Position numbers and translations under genes: made by a program. From Rhynchopus euleeides (taxonomy: Eukaryota > Euglenozoa > Diplonemea > Diplonemida > Diplonemidae), in the NCBI GenBank assembly GCA_963210315.1, contig OY723269.1, forward strand, positions 496,001-560,000: a stretch of 64,000 nucleotides of DNA, read 5' to 3'. Of the stretch, positions 32,601 to 41,635 are shown in pieces. Below the pieces are notes generated by a model. The model was not told the DNA's origin and did not search any database. It saw only the letters and a list, made by a program, of their open reading frames with translations. Numbering within the stretch: position 1 is the first letter of the stretch; each line of letters starts with the position of its first letter.

Positions 32601-33616
32601 TGCTGCCACGAGTACACATCCTGGCGACGCTGCCGGGGCTCACCGCCCCAAAGGCCGCCACCCCGAAAGACACCCTCCGGGACCTGGCAGAGCAGACCAT
32701 CCAGGCCCTCCCGACATGCGCCTGGCATGTGTACACCGACGGGTCAGTCTCCAACTCCACATCGCGGCAACAGCAGGGCGGCGCAGGAGCAGCGGTGTAC
32801 AGCATGCCGGAGGGCCGCCTCAGGAAAAAGCTCGCCTGGCCGGCAGGACTCCGCTGCATCAGCTACCAGGCGGAGCTGGTGGCCATCAGAGAATCCCTCG
32901 CTCACCTATGCACCCTGGTATCCCCAGGCGAAACGATCGCCATCCTCACAGACTCGCAGAGCGCACTGAACGCGCTGCTGAGCGGCCCGCAGCGAGCGAG
33001 AGGATCCACCGAATGGGACATCTGGAGGTGGTTGAACGAGCTCGCCCAAACCCACGATGTCACCACCCACCTCCGCTACATCCCGTCACACGTTGGGGTA
33101 GCAGGGAACGAACTCGCTGACAAACAGGCGCAAATCGGTGCCTTCCGGCCGCAGATGGAACCGGTTAGCCTCGCGTCGGCTCGTGTCGTCCTCCGCCGAC
33201 ACATCTACAACGACGCAACGGTGCCCCGCACGGACAGCGTGTACGCGTACCGTTCGGGAATCGGGGAGACGCGACTGCAACGCCCCGACCTCCGCATGGA
33301 GGGACTCACCCGCTTAGGGGAAACCACCATCCGCCGACTCCGGGCCGACCACCACCGCCTGGTCTACGACCATGACATCCCGGGCACGGCACAACCACCT
33401 TGCCAACCCTGCCTGAAGCATGCGCCGGGCCACCCCCCGCCTGGGGTCTCACTGAAGCACCTCTTCTTCGGCTGCCCCGCGACAGCGTCGGCCCGACACC
33501 ACCTCACAGCCACAAACGTGCACAACCTGCTGTTGCACAACTGCAAGGAGGCGCTGCGCTACCTGGCCGAGGCAGGGGTAACGGAGCACGGCGAGAAGGA
33601 CTACCTGAACGCGTGA
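29651..33616 (+). CDS. Retrotransposon polyprotein: 2A-like peptide, APE endonuclease, RT, RNase H
   Basis: 1321 codons in the same frame as the first part, beginning right after its UGA. At 29708-29749 it reads LLLRAGDIEQNPGP, a 2A-like (DxExNPGP) ribosome-skipping signature whose predicted break lies between codons 29744 and 29747. The endonuclease follows (LKCLTWNCNGL, VVHLQEL, AGDFNIHNRAWD, QSDHFAIQ). The RT carries YFDLEKAFDKV (31551) and FADDIAVLV (31823). RNase H has VYTDGSVSN (32731), QAELVAIRESL, LTDSQSALNAL and IPSHVGVAGNELAD (33080). A CxxC...H...C finger is near 33395-33490. There is no ATG before the endonuclease in this frame, so translation probably depends on reading through the UGA or on a separate entry. 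All catalytic motifs look intact. Confidence 0.9.
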   Translation, partial: RGGPPSPGLQRHIYETGRDLLLRAGDIEQNPGPAQHLKCLTWNCNGLTEAKRAELQHHLATQRYDVVHLQELRAAQGGDPKFPGYSVFLRRRTQKRCKGTLTSGGGIATLVREDLHATLIATAPNASVTETLTVRVTGPESAITFTNVYRPSGVGTSNDPRRDDFSTSLLPHTPESIIAGDFNIHNRAWDKHARCDDKGTDLYHWSLLNGMSLCNDPDHPTRMRRDSKSSPDIVFAHYELGEVTWNTLDQWQSDHFAIQYTVPFARTPAAATHPAAKARQLWNWAAADWPAFTEELERLSRKVTKWNDPKESFHKWLGLVRTVAAKHIPTKRSSRPRKRWFTSKVKRAIRARNEESRRHAQTAHLSQDDYDKLDKLTTDATNAVLEAKRTTWETRCQAASTSSDLGATFRLVRELDGRKIQQAAFPLVDGGVPVTDPKAKADLLCSHYAKISEGSDQQPQAAHTPQHANDQTPPELSAAEDDFSKEELNAALSELQERKSPGPDDLNNELLMHLGPQARQGLLHVLNLSWNSGILPDAWTRAVIIPILKPGKPATAASSYRPIALTSTACKVLEKMVKRRMEQLMLDDAYPQVEGHCANQAGFQRLRSTTDQLAYITQTATDALSSGKAAVTLYFDLEKAFDKVSKHAVINSVRRKGFPPKFTRWLHNYLSNRRAAAQVHGVRSDYYDFNNGVPQGTVLSPLLFNCVMDDVSRAITASPNIHPAVFADDIAVLVVGDNYTEALSTAQGVISTLAAEIPLHGLQLSPSKCCYTLMGTTPAALGEHRRMELPDGTPLQHESTAKYLGVYIDACHTMTDHVDHVVTTCMRRLSILRMLAGTDWGSSGDTLRQAYLTYVYPILMYAASVYTPGLSTKNLKRLRDVHRMAALIITGCMKNTSTAKLLWESHLRDLDLDFKVAVCTDHERFRRVPHSPGYRAQLNTGNTGGSWLHQARSLVKYSKVDGRTPLLAPLHAAHPIPPWEWNLVLPRVHILATLPGLTAPKAATPKDTLRDLAEQTIQALPTCAWHVYTDGSVSNSTSRQQQGGAGAAVYSMPEGRLRKKLAWPAGLRCISYQAELVAIRESLAHLCTLVSPGETIAILTDSQSALNALLSGPQRARGSTEWDIWRWLNELAQTHDVTTHLRYIPSHVGVAGNELADKQAQIGAFRPQMEPVSLASARVVLRRHIYNDATVPRTDSVYAYRSGIGETRLQRPDLRMEGLTRLGETTIRRLRADHHRLVYDHDIPGTAQPPCQPCLKHAPGHPPPGVSLKHLFFGCPATASARHHLTATNVHNLLLHNCKEALRYLAEAGVTEHGEKDYLNA
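29708..29749 (+). promoter_or_regulatory. 2A-like ribosome-skipping peptide signal
   Basis: Encodes LLLRAGDIEQNPGP, matching the DxExNPGP consensus. In known 2A peptides the Gly-Pro bond is not formed and translation resumes at Pro, here codon 29747-29749. It lies 25 codons after the UGA that ends the first coding part and just before the endonuclease. Confidence 0.85.
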
Positions 33617-33660
33617 ACCAAATAACATCATCAGAGAACAAGGGCTTCGGCCCGACCTCC

Positions 33661-35127
33661 CAGCACCCCCCCCCCCCCCCCATCCCAGCCCCACGTCACT
33701 TACCACAGGCCGCCAGGCGCGTCAGCGTCGGCGACCGCCCGCCCCCAGTCTGAGAGGCATCAGCCGAATCTCGGTGGAGGCGGGCACAAAACAAAAGGGA
33801 GAGTCGTCACTGTGCATATCAGCACGGTCCCGCCCTCTGTGCCAGACCAACACACCACCAAAGGAAAAGAGGAAGAGGCGACGTAAGGCAATGCCTCCGT
33901 GCGGCCAGGAGAACACGAAATAGCGACCCCCTCAACGGGGAATGCTACGAGCACGGCCAAAAATCGTTCAAATCGTTCAAAGATCAAGATCGTGAGGGAA
34001 TGTATGTGGCCTGAAGAGGACAACACCCACTTTCAAAAATAGGCGTGATTCAGGGGGCGCCTGGCCCACCAAATTGCCTTTTTCGGGGAGAAAAAGGCAT
34101 CAGGGAAACACCTTCCTGATGATACAGGGCTCCGTTCTTTTGTTTTCGGTGTGGGGAGGCAGGGGGGAATCCTTCCTTTGATCCACCCTCGCTGTGCCAA
34201 AACCCTGTGGCAAGTGCAGTGCATACTGTTACTTAGACCACTCACCTATTGTGCACCTTCGAGTGAAGGCCCCACGGTGGCAACAAGCGAAGGGAAAGGC
34301 GGTCGGGCGCCCCCTCGACCAGTGCACGACGGCGCATCAAGTGCTTCCAGAGGCAGGCGTGATATGTTGTTCTGCACATAACACATCCCCCCCCCCCCAA
34401 ACCGTTCACAATGTCACATCCGTTGAATCGATTTCCCTTTTCCATCAGGAACGCGCCAAAAAACTGGCCACTGGGTAATCTTTCAACACAAATGTATGTG
34501 CCGACGGAGCAGGAAGTGTCCCGCGCTGCCATACTGCCTTCCGCCCCTCCCCCATCTCTCCGGGAAAGCCGCGATAAGAAAGCCTTATAGCCTTTTGGAG
34601 TCAAATGGAGGGGGGGGAGGTGTGCCAGTTGAAATACAAAATACCACGCATGTTTTTTCCCGCCTTTGTGTGTCGGCACACAAGGGCCTGTTGCTAGAGG
34701 GGAGAAAGAGGTTGTGAGAGGTGAGTGGGTGGGTGGGTGGGGGGCTATGCTAGTCCTGCATGTGCCCCGCCCCCCGTGCCTGAAATATGTTCACACAAAC
34801 CGGCCCCCCACCCCCATGCCAAAACGATAACTTCTCGCCGCATCAATCGTGCGATTGGATATCACCGAGATGAGAAATGATGTACGGTGTGTGTGCGGGA
34901 TGTTGTCATGACGCGCAAGAAAAACAACAGCAACAACAACAACAACAACAACAAATGTTCTCTTTGCAACGCCTCTACCCGGTGGCCTCCGAAGAGACGC
35001 CGTTGATAGCATGCGTGGCGTGTGTGTGTGTCTGTTCCCGCCACCAAAGTGACATCACCACTTTCCCAAAAAGGGCTGCAGGTATGTGTGGGTCAGTGAG
35101 GTCAATGGAATCTCCAGAAAAAAATAA
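33661..35127. other. Spacer, no gene recognised
   Basis: It contains a C run at 33669-33680, an inverted copy of the AAATCGTTCAAATCGTTCAA word at about 33962, and an AAC trinucleotide stretch (34929-34953). No gene is seen. Confidence 0.4.
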
Positions 35128-35679
35128 TCTGCCCAAACCAAGGTAGTGCCAGCCAAAAAAATTCGAAAAAATGAAGAAGAACCCCCCGAGTGCTGGAGGG
35201 GGCCGTTTGCGCCACCCATGGGGATGGACCATGAACTTGCCGACTAGTGTCCACAGCTACCGGTAGACCCGGAGCCCCCCAGCCGCCGGAGTTGTCCCTT
35301 GCGGTGTAACTGTTCTGTGTGAGCTGCCGTCTTGCTGAGCCTACGAGGGTGGTCTGAATTCCATTCGCTGTGCACCCAAAGGACTATCTACGAGGCAGGC
35401 ATACGGCACAGGGGGGGTCTGGGGGGCGGAGCCCCCCAGCCGCCGGAGGCCACGGTAGCGAACATCTGGCTCTGAGCGGGGACAATATCCGGGTTTTGGC
35501 TGGAAAACCCCAGGTTTGGGCTAAAAAAAACAGGAAGAAGGGGGTGGTTCCAGAGGACCCATCCTCATCCCCCACTTGAAAAATAATCCAGGTAGTGCCG
35601 GCAGGTCGTGCCGGCACTACCTTCCCATTTTTTCGAAATTAATTCAGCCCAAACCATGCACTACCTGTTTGGGCAGGCC
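35128..35679. mobile_element. TIR element enclosing the GC-hairpin repeat
   Basis: Left end CTGCCCAAACCAAGGTAGTG and right end CACTACCTGTTTGGGCAG are inverted repeats. A second inverted layer (TTCGAAAAAATG / CATTTTTTCGAA) follows inside. The interior holds a partial (35270-35290) and a full (35398-35468) minus-oriented copy of the dispersed GC-hairpin unit and a short GTGCCGGCAGG inverted pair (35595-35622). No ORF looks coding. Confidence 0.55.
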
Positions 35680-36985
<1,306 letters not shown>

Positions 36986-37259
36986 CCGTATACGTAAATA
37001 TTTTGGAACGTAAATATTATGGAACGTAAATATTATGGAACGTAAATATTTTGGAACGCTGGTGGGTTGGCGTTCCAGATTTTTTTCGTTCCATAATATT
37101 TACAGGGCTTTCTGCGACTCGGGGACTTGGACCAGGTGATCGGACGGCATACAGAGTCCCTGACGGGACCTACTCGTGCACTTTTCGCGCGATTCCTGAC
37201 GCAAGCCGTCCTCACCACCGAGTCCCCAACTGGCCCTGTAAATATTATCATAATATTTT
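36986..37259. mobile_element. TA-target MITE, copy 2 (inverted, one end lost)
   Basis: Same family as 15844-16188, in the opposite orientation. The left end is complete (TA then CCGTATACGTAAATATTTTG), and the whole core is present. The right end stops after GTAAATATTA and runs into unrelated sequence, so about 70 bases of that terminus are missing. Confidence 0.8.
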
Positions 37260-37590
37260 TTGACCCCAAAAAAGGCAGCATTTCCCGGTGAATCTGACCC
37301 GAAACTCGGGTCCCTACCCCCCCTAAAAGAATTTTCTTGCACGGTGGACTCCAGCGGGGGTAGGGTAACCCTTTTCGGGAGTCTCAACTAGGGGGAGTCC
37401 AACTCCCGCTAACGGGAGTATAGACTCCCGCTAGGGGGAGTCTGACTCCCCCTAGCGGGAGTCTTTTCACCTATTTTCACTCATTTTTCCCATGATACCT
37501 ATGCAATGTGGCACTCGTCACTGAAGTACAGCCACACCAAACGAAACGGACGTTTCCACCCATCCCAGCTCGCAGACCTGATTCACAAAA

Positions 37591-37971
37591 ATGGGGAAGA
37601 CGACAACGAAGCCGGCAGCGAAGCCGGCGGCAAAGTCGATTAAGAAGAAGAAGAGCGCAGAGAGTCCCGAGGCTGCGGAGGCGACGAACATTGTGCATGA
37701 TTTTTGCACGGCCTTCCCTGTTAAAAAAGGGGGCAGTGTGCTGACACTGGGATCCATTAGAAGGCTCCTAGCAACGGTGTTGAGCAAGGAGCTCCACCAG
37801 CACAGCACCCAGGTGGCCAACGCAATCATCGCCATGTCTTCCCTGACATGGATAAGTTCGCTGTCAGGGAAGTCGCAACGATGCGGAAGGAGGGCGCTCT
37901 CCGTCATATACAAGGTGGAGGCGAAGTATGGCAAGGTGCAGGATACAAACGTGTCGTCGGGGGCAGCCTGA
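37591..37971 (+). CDS. Small basic protein, weakly histone H2B-like
   Basis: 126 residues from ATG 37591. The N-terminal 30 residues are Lys/Ala/Pro-rich (MGKTTTKPAAKPAAKSIKKK), like a histone tail. The segment LTLGSIRRLLATVLSKELHQ resembles the loop and C-terminal helix of H2B (pattern TLxxxELQxAVRxxLPxxLxxH), but the first histone-fold helix is not evident and the last 25 residues do not fit. It may be a real small histone-like gene, a captured one, or an element-encoded DNA-binding protein. A CCCATCCCAG acceptor-like site lies about 20 bases upstream of the ATG. Family call is weak; coding status moderate. Confidence 0.4.
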   Translation: MGKTTTKPAAKPAAKSIKKKKSAESPEAAEATNIVHDFCTAFPVKKGGSVLTLGSIRRLLATVLSKELHQHSTQVANAIIAMSSLTWISSLSGKSQRCGRRALSVIYKVEAKYGKVQDTNVSSGAA

Positions 37972-38236
37972 AGCCGCGAATGATCGCGACACGGGCGAAC
38001 GGCTTGGCACCGTGGGTCTGGATAGATGCTGGAGTTCGGCCGGGTGAAACCGGAAGTCGCAGCAAAATTTGCCCCCCCAGATTTCTTCCTCAAACCCACC
38101 CGTGGGCTGATCCGGCCTTGCACGGTGGACTCCAGCGGGGGTAGGGTACCACTACCGGGTTTAACCCTTTTCGGGAGTCTCAACTAGGGGGAGTCCAACT
38201 CCCGCTAGCGGGAGTATAGATCAGCAGTGGGCAACA

Positions 38237-38497
38237 ATGAGGCGATGCGGGGGGCGAGGGCACCGATGCTCACTGTGCGACATCCCAGAAGAACGCTGGT
38301 ATCAACAGGTGCATCGATACCCGCACCTGACTCTCTCTGAGATGAAAGAGGCTGGCTACCCCTCCCTCTTGGCAGGTGTGCTTCCCAATGCCCGCTACGT
38401 CACCCCAGCACTCCATGACTGCAAGGGGCTCGCCATGCGGCTGATCAGGGTACTGGATGACAGGGGTGGAGCTTGGGGGTTTTTTCGGGTCAGCTGA
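38237..38497 (+). CDS. 5' part of an unrecognised ORF, disrupted by an hAT-like insertion
   Basis: From ATG 38237 the frame encodes about 75 protein-like residues (RCSLCDIPEERWYQQVHRYP, EMKEAGYPSLLAG, CKGLAMRLIRVLDD) before it enters the inserted element at 38461. The Cys/His-rich beginning (CGGRGHRCSLC) could be a small zinc site. The continuation beyond the insertion (from 39120) belongs to the region of the next entry, although a direct in-frame join reaches a stop within about 15 codons and an intron may lie there. No family is recognised. Confidence 0.45.
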   Translation: MRRCGGRGHRCSLCDIPEERWYQQVHRYPHLTLSEMKEAGYPSLLAGVLPNARYVTPALHDCKGLAMRLIRVLDDRGGAWGFFRVS

Positions 38498-39119
38498 CCT
38501 GATTTTCTGCAGGCCCTCACAAAAAATCAGGTCAGGGGTAAAAAGAAAAAAAAATAGATTTTTGGGAAACCGGAAAAGTTGGCTCCTCGCCTTGGGGCCT
38601 CAAGGTGACCAGGAGGCGTTTCGTGAGCAAAGTGACCCCAGCGACATGAGCACAGGCCTCAAACAGTCACAATAGAGGACAAATGAAGCTGCCCAACCCG
38701 TACCGTGCAACAGACGTTTACTACCGTGGCCTCCGGTGGCTGGGGGGCTCCGCCCCCCAGACCCCCCTGTGGCATGTGCCTGTCTTGTACCCAAGCCCTT
38801 TACATCAGGGAATCTCAGTATCCTCAGGAGGACGCAGCCAACTCACACAGAATCCGTACGCCCGCAAGTCACAGATGTTCACTACCGTGGCCTCCGGCGG
38901 CTGGGAGCTCCGCCTCCCAGACCCCCCCTACGGCATGTGTTTGTCTTGTAACCAAGTCCTTGCGCGTCCGGGGCTGCATATCGGTTCCGGTACCTCGCGG
39001 GAGGCTGGGCCCGAGCACTGATCTCTGAGACGAACCGGGGGGGAACCCATAAGAAAAAATTGGCTGACCCGATCTGACCCGATCCAGCCCGCAACCCCAT
39101 ATTTCAAGCTCCACCCCTG
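38461..39119. mobile_element. hAT-like non-autonomous element with 8-bp target duplication
   Basis: Ends CAGGGGTGGAGCTTG / CAAGCTCCACCCCTG are flanked by CTGGATGA on both sides (38453-38460 and 39120-39127). The CAGGG-type terminus with an 8-base duplication is the hallmark of the hAT superfamily. The 659-base interior has no transposase but holds two forward copies of the GC-hairpin unit (about 38710-38790 and 38873-38960, 163 bases apart) with the extended tail to 39030. It interrupts an open reading frame. Confidence 0.88.
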
Positions 39120-39173
39120 CTGGATGAGACAACAAAAAAATATTCGACAAGACCTGTACAAACCTTGCACTGA

Positions 39174-40040
39174 ATGTGTCGCAGCATGGGACAGGTGCTC
39201 AGTTCCGGAAGGTCGTGCTTGCCTGTCACAGGACACACCTACAAGGGCTTGTTCCGCTACCTCTTTGTCTCCCTTGCAGACCTCATGCATTTCCGGTATG
39301 CAGACATCCCCTGGCGCTTCTGGGGATGCAAGGATGAGTCAGCCCGGATTCCCTTCTTGCGTGCTCGGATCTCAGGGCATATATTTCACTGGTTGATGGA
39401 GCATGCCGAAAAGGGATCAACGCGCAATGCCTACGTACACAGTCTCCATCATTGGTGGGCTCCAGAAGATGCAGTGCCTCTGCAGAACAACGACGAATTT
39501 GAAGAAGCAGAGAACGGACATCGCAAGAAAGATGCCGTTACAATCGCCAGCTCCGCAACTTACGAGAGAGATCTTGCAATGGCAGAAGAGAAGCGGCGCG
39601 CATCGGGCATGCCTTGGAAGGTTGCGCACCTGTCGCAGGACGGGATCCTCGGGTATAGAGAAGTCATCCTGTGTCCGTGTCTGCACACCCGACACGCTCA
39701 TAGATTGGCTGTGTATGTTCTTTGCACACAGTTGACACAGCTGCAGAAGGGGTTTGTGCACTGCAACACACAGGACTTCGTTGAACCCATCAGCGCGCCC
39801 TACTTCCTGTTCCGGTTCCCCGAAGGACACCGCAAATTATCGCTCTGCTTGTGCAAAATGCCAATCCCGCTGGGGGCGACTTTCACACCATTCGTGTCAT
39901 CCGAGGCGACTTTGAGCACGCTTGACCAACGCGCACAGCAGGAGGGGGATGACAGTTCTGACGAAGAAGATGAGGCCTGCAGGATGGCTTGTCTTGCCCA
40001 AGGTGTAACACAACTACGACAGGCGATGGCCGCACTTTGA
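39174..40040 (+). CDS. Unrecognised protein, possibly main ORF of the TIR element
   Basis: The frame is open for 288 codons, of which roughly the last 255 (from 39277) look protein-like: YADIPWRFWGCKDESARIPF, HIFHWLMEHAEKGSTRNAYV, AHRLAVYVLCTQLTQLQKGF, then an acidic patch GDDSSDEEDEA and a short amphipathic C-terminus. The first 30 residues may be intron, because a C/T-rich tract ending in TTGCAG lies at 39277-39283. The product might be a nuclease, transposase or structural protein of the TIR element; I see no DDE, HUH or tyrosine recombinase signature. Cys and His are frequent but not in a classic zinc pattern. Confidence 0.45.
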   Translation: MCRSMGQVLSSGRSCLPVTGHTYKGLFRYLFVSLADLMHFRYADIPWRFWGCKDESARIPFLRARISGHIFHWLMEHAEKGSTRNAYVHSLHHWWAPEDAVPLQNNDEFEEAENGHRKKDAVTIASSATYERDLAMAEEKRRASGMPWKVAHLSQDGILGYREVILCPCLHTRHAHRLAVYVLCTQLTQLQKGFVHCNTQDFVEPISAPYFLFRFPEGHRKLSLCLCKMPIPLGATFTPFVSSEATLSTLDQRAQQEGDDSSDEEDEACRMACLAQGVTQLRQAMAAL

Positions 40041-40435
40041 CACCTCAAATTCTAACCGCTCACCTCCGCAGGTGTAGCCGCTACCAGGAGGATAGGTAGG
40101 TAGTCCAGAGTCCGGGGAAACTGACAGAAGCAAAACAAGCCCCTCCCCATCCCTCTTCCACCATGATTTTACCCCCCACGCCAGTAGACTGTAACTATAT
40201 CATGGGAAAAATGGATGAAAATAGGTGAAAAGACTCCCGCTAGGGGGAGTCAGACTCCCCCTAGCGGGAGTATAGACTCCCGCTAGCGGGAGTCTTTGAC
40301 ACCCGCTCAGACTCCCGCTCCCATTTTTCCGTTATTTTCATGAAAACTTGCGTTATTCGGACAATTTTGCGGGCGGATGGTGTAGTTTTTGGTGGAGATG
40401 GCTCCAGAATACCCCCCTGGGACCATTTTTGGATA

Positions 40436-40764
40436 CCGTATACGTAAATATTATGGAACGTAAATATTATGGAACGGGCCCATTTTTGGCCGGTCCGTTC
40501 CATAATATTTACGTTCCAAAATATTTACAGGGCCAGTTCGGGACTCGGTGGTGAGGACGGCTTGCGTCAGGAATCGCGCGAAAAGTGCACGAGTAGGTCC
40601 CGTCAGGGACTCTGTATGCCGTCCGATCACCTGGTCCAAGTCCCCGAGTCGCAGAAAGCCCTGTAAATATTATGGAACGAAAAAAATCTGGAACGCCAAC
40701 CCACCAGCGTTCCAAAATATTTACGTTCCATAATATTTACGTTCCAAAATATTTACGTATACGG
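40436..40764. mobile_element. TA-target MITE, copy 3
   Basis: Complete 329-base copy flanked by TA, same orientation as 15844-16188 and lacking one 16-base subterminal unit. The core differs from copy 1 by a single visible change (CAGTTCGGGACT for CAGTTGGGGACT). Confidence 0.88.
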
Positions 40765-40769
40765 TAATA

Positions 40770-41635
40770 ACGCACGGACATGTCGAGTTTCGTGAAAAAA
40801 TCATGTTTTTTGGCTTTTTCAAGGCAAATACTGCAGAAACCCCTGCAACCTTGCAGTATCCAATGTTCCTGGAGTGAAATTTGGAGTGAAAATCACTCCA
40901 AAATCACTCAGTGTGGACGCAGAAGTGAATCCTTCAGGAATACACCCGCACACCTCACGTTGGCGGTGTATAAACCACCTGATATTTTTACTCGTTACGA
41001 GCGACGAAGTAGCGCGAAGTAGCGACGTGCCCATTTTTTCCCGGTCCGTTCTAAAATATTTACGCTCCAAAAGTCCGTTTACTGGTGCTGTCAAAAACGC
41101 TTCGCACAATATACGCACGAACTACCCAAAGTACGCTCGGGCTACGCACGAAGTACGCAGGAACTACGCAATTTGAACTTTCTTGCACCCCCCAGCCATT
41201 ATTTGCACGCACTCCAGGTCCCATATTTGCACCAGTGCAAATATGAGACCTGGTGTGCAAATATGAGGAATTTCCGAGTTCGTCGTGCTGTGCAAAACAT
41301 GACTGGGATGTGCAAGAAACCATCATCTGCACCCCGTATCGGCGGTAATTTTTGTATCGGCGGTAATTTTTTTTTGGAAGCACCTATCTTCAGGGAGTAG
41401 GGCCCACCCTTCTCCACCTCCTCTGACCTGACGTCAGGACGACGGAGTGGGGGGGGGGGGGGGGGGGGCTACACGGGAGTGAAGGAGCCACGCGACCTAC
41501 TTCGTTTTTGAAGCATTGATATTTTTGTTTGAACAACGCTTGCCTGCTCCGTTGCCACATCCGAGTCGCCCCTGAAGACGGCCCCCCCCCCCTCTCACAT
41601 CACCCCACCCACCCTGCCTGCCACACCCGACACAC
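40770..41635. other. Spacer with short palindromes
   Basis: No gene is seen. TTACGAGCGACGAAG (40993) matches a motif near 3660. A small inverted repeat CCCATATTTGCACCAGTGCAAATATGAG lies around 41220-41248 (positions only approximate). A G run lies at 41448-41468. Confidence 0.4.

Larger units (their letters stand above)
28786..33660 (+). mobile_element. Non-LTR retrotransposon, I/ingi-like, with 2A-like peptide
   Basis: This is a LINE-type element with two coding parts in the same frame: a basic coiled-coil protein and a polyprotein with APE endonuclease, reverse transcriptase, RNase H and a C-terminal CCHC-like finger. The domain order and the presence of RNase H fit the I superfamily, and a 2A-like peptide before the endonuclease is known in trypanosome L1Tc and ingi elements. 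Apart from one in-frame UGA between the two parts, the frame is open for about 4.7 kb, so the copy looks young. The 5' limit is set only by the MITE that ends at 28785. The 3' limit is not certain: after the stop at 33616 comes a short tail with a GGGCTTCGGCCC hairpin and then a C run, and no poly-A is visible. No target duplication was identified. Confidence 0.85.
37290..40330. mobile_element. TIR-bounded block with two unrecognised ORFs
   Basis: Left end (about 37380-37495) and right end (about 40195-40310) are inverted copies of roughly 120 bases. Both contain ACTCCCGCTAGCGGGAGT-type palindromes, the segment GTCTTTTCACCTATTTTCA and finally CCCATGATA. A second direct copy of the left end stands inside at 38120-38225, sharing also CACGGTGGACTCCAGCGGGG. 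The interior carries ORFs at 37591-37971 and 38237-40040, the latter interrupted by an hAT-like insertion (38461-39119). This may be an autonomous DNA transposon of unknown class, or two overlapping copies. No known transposase motif was recognised. Confidence 0.5.
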
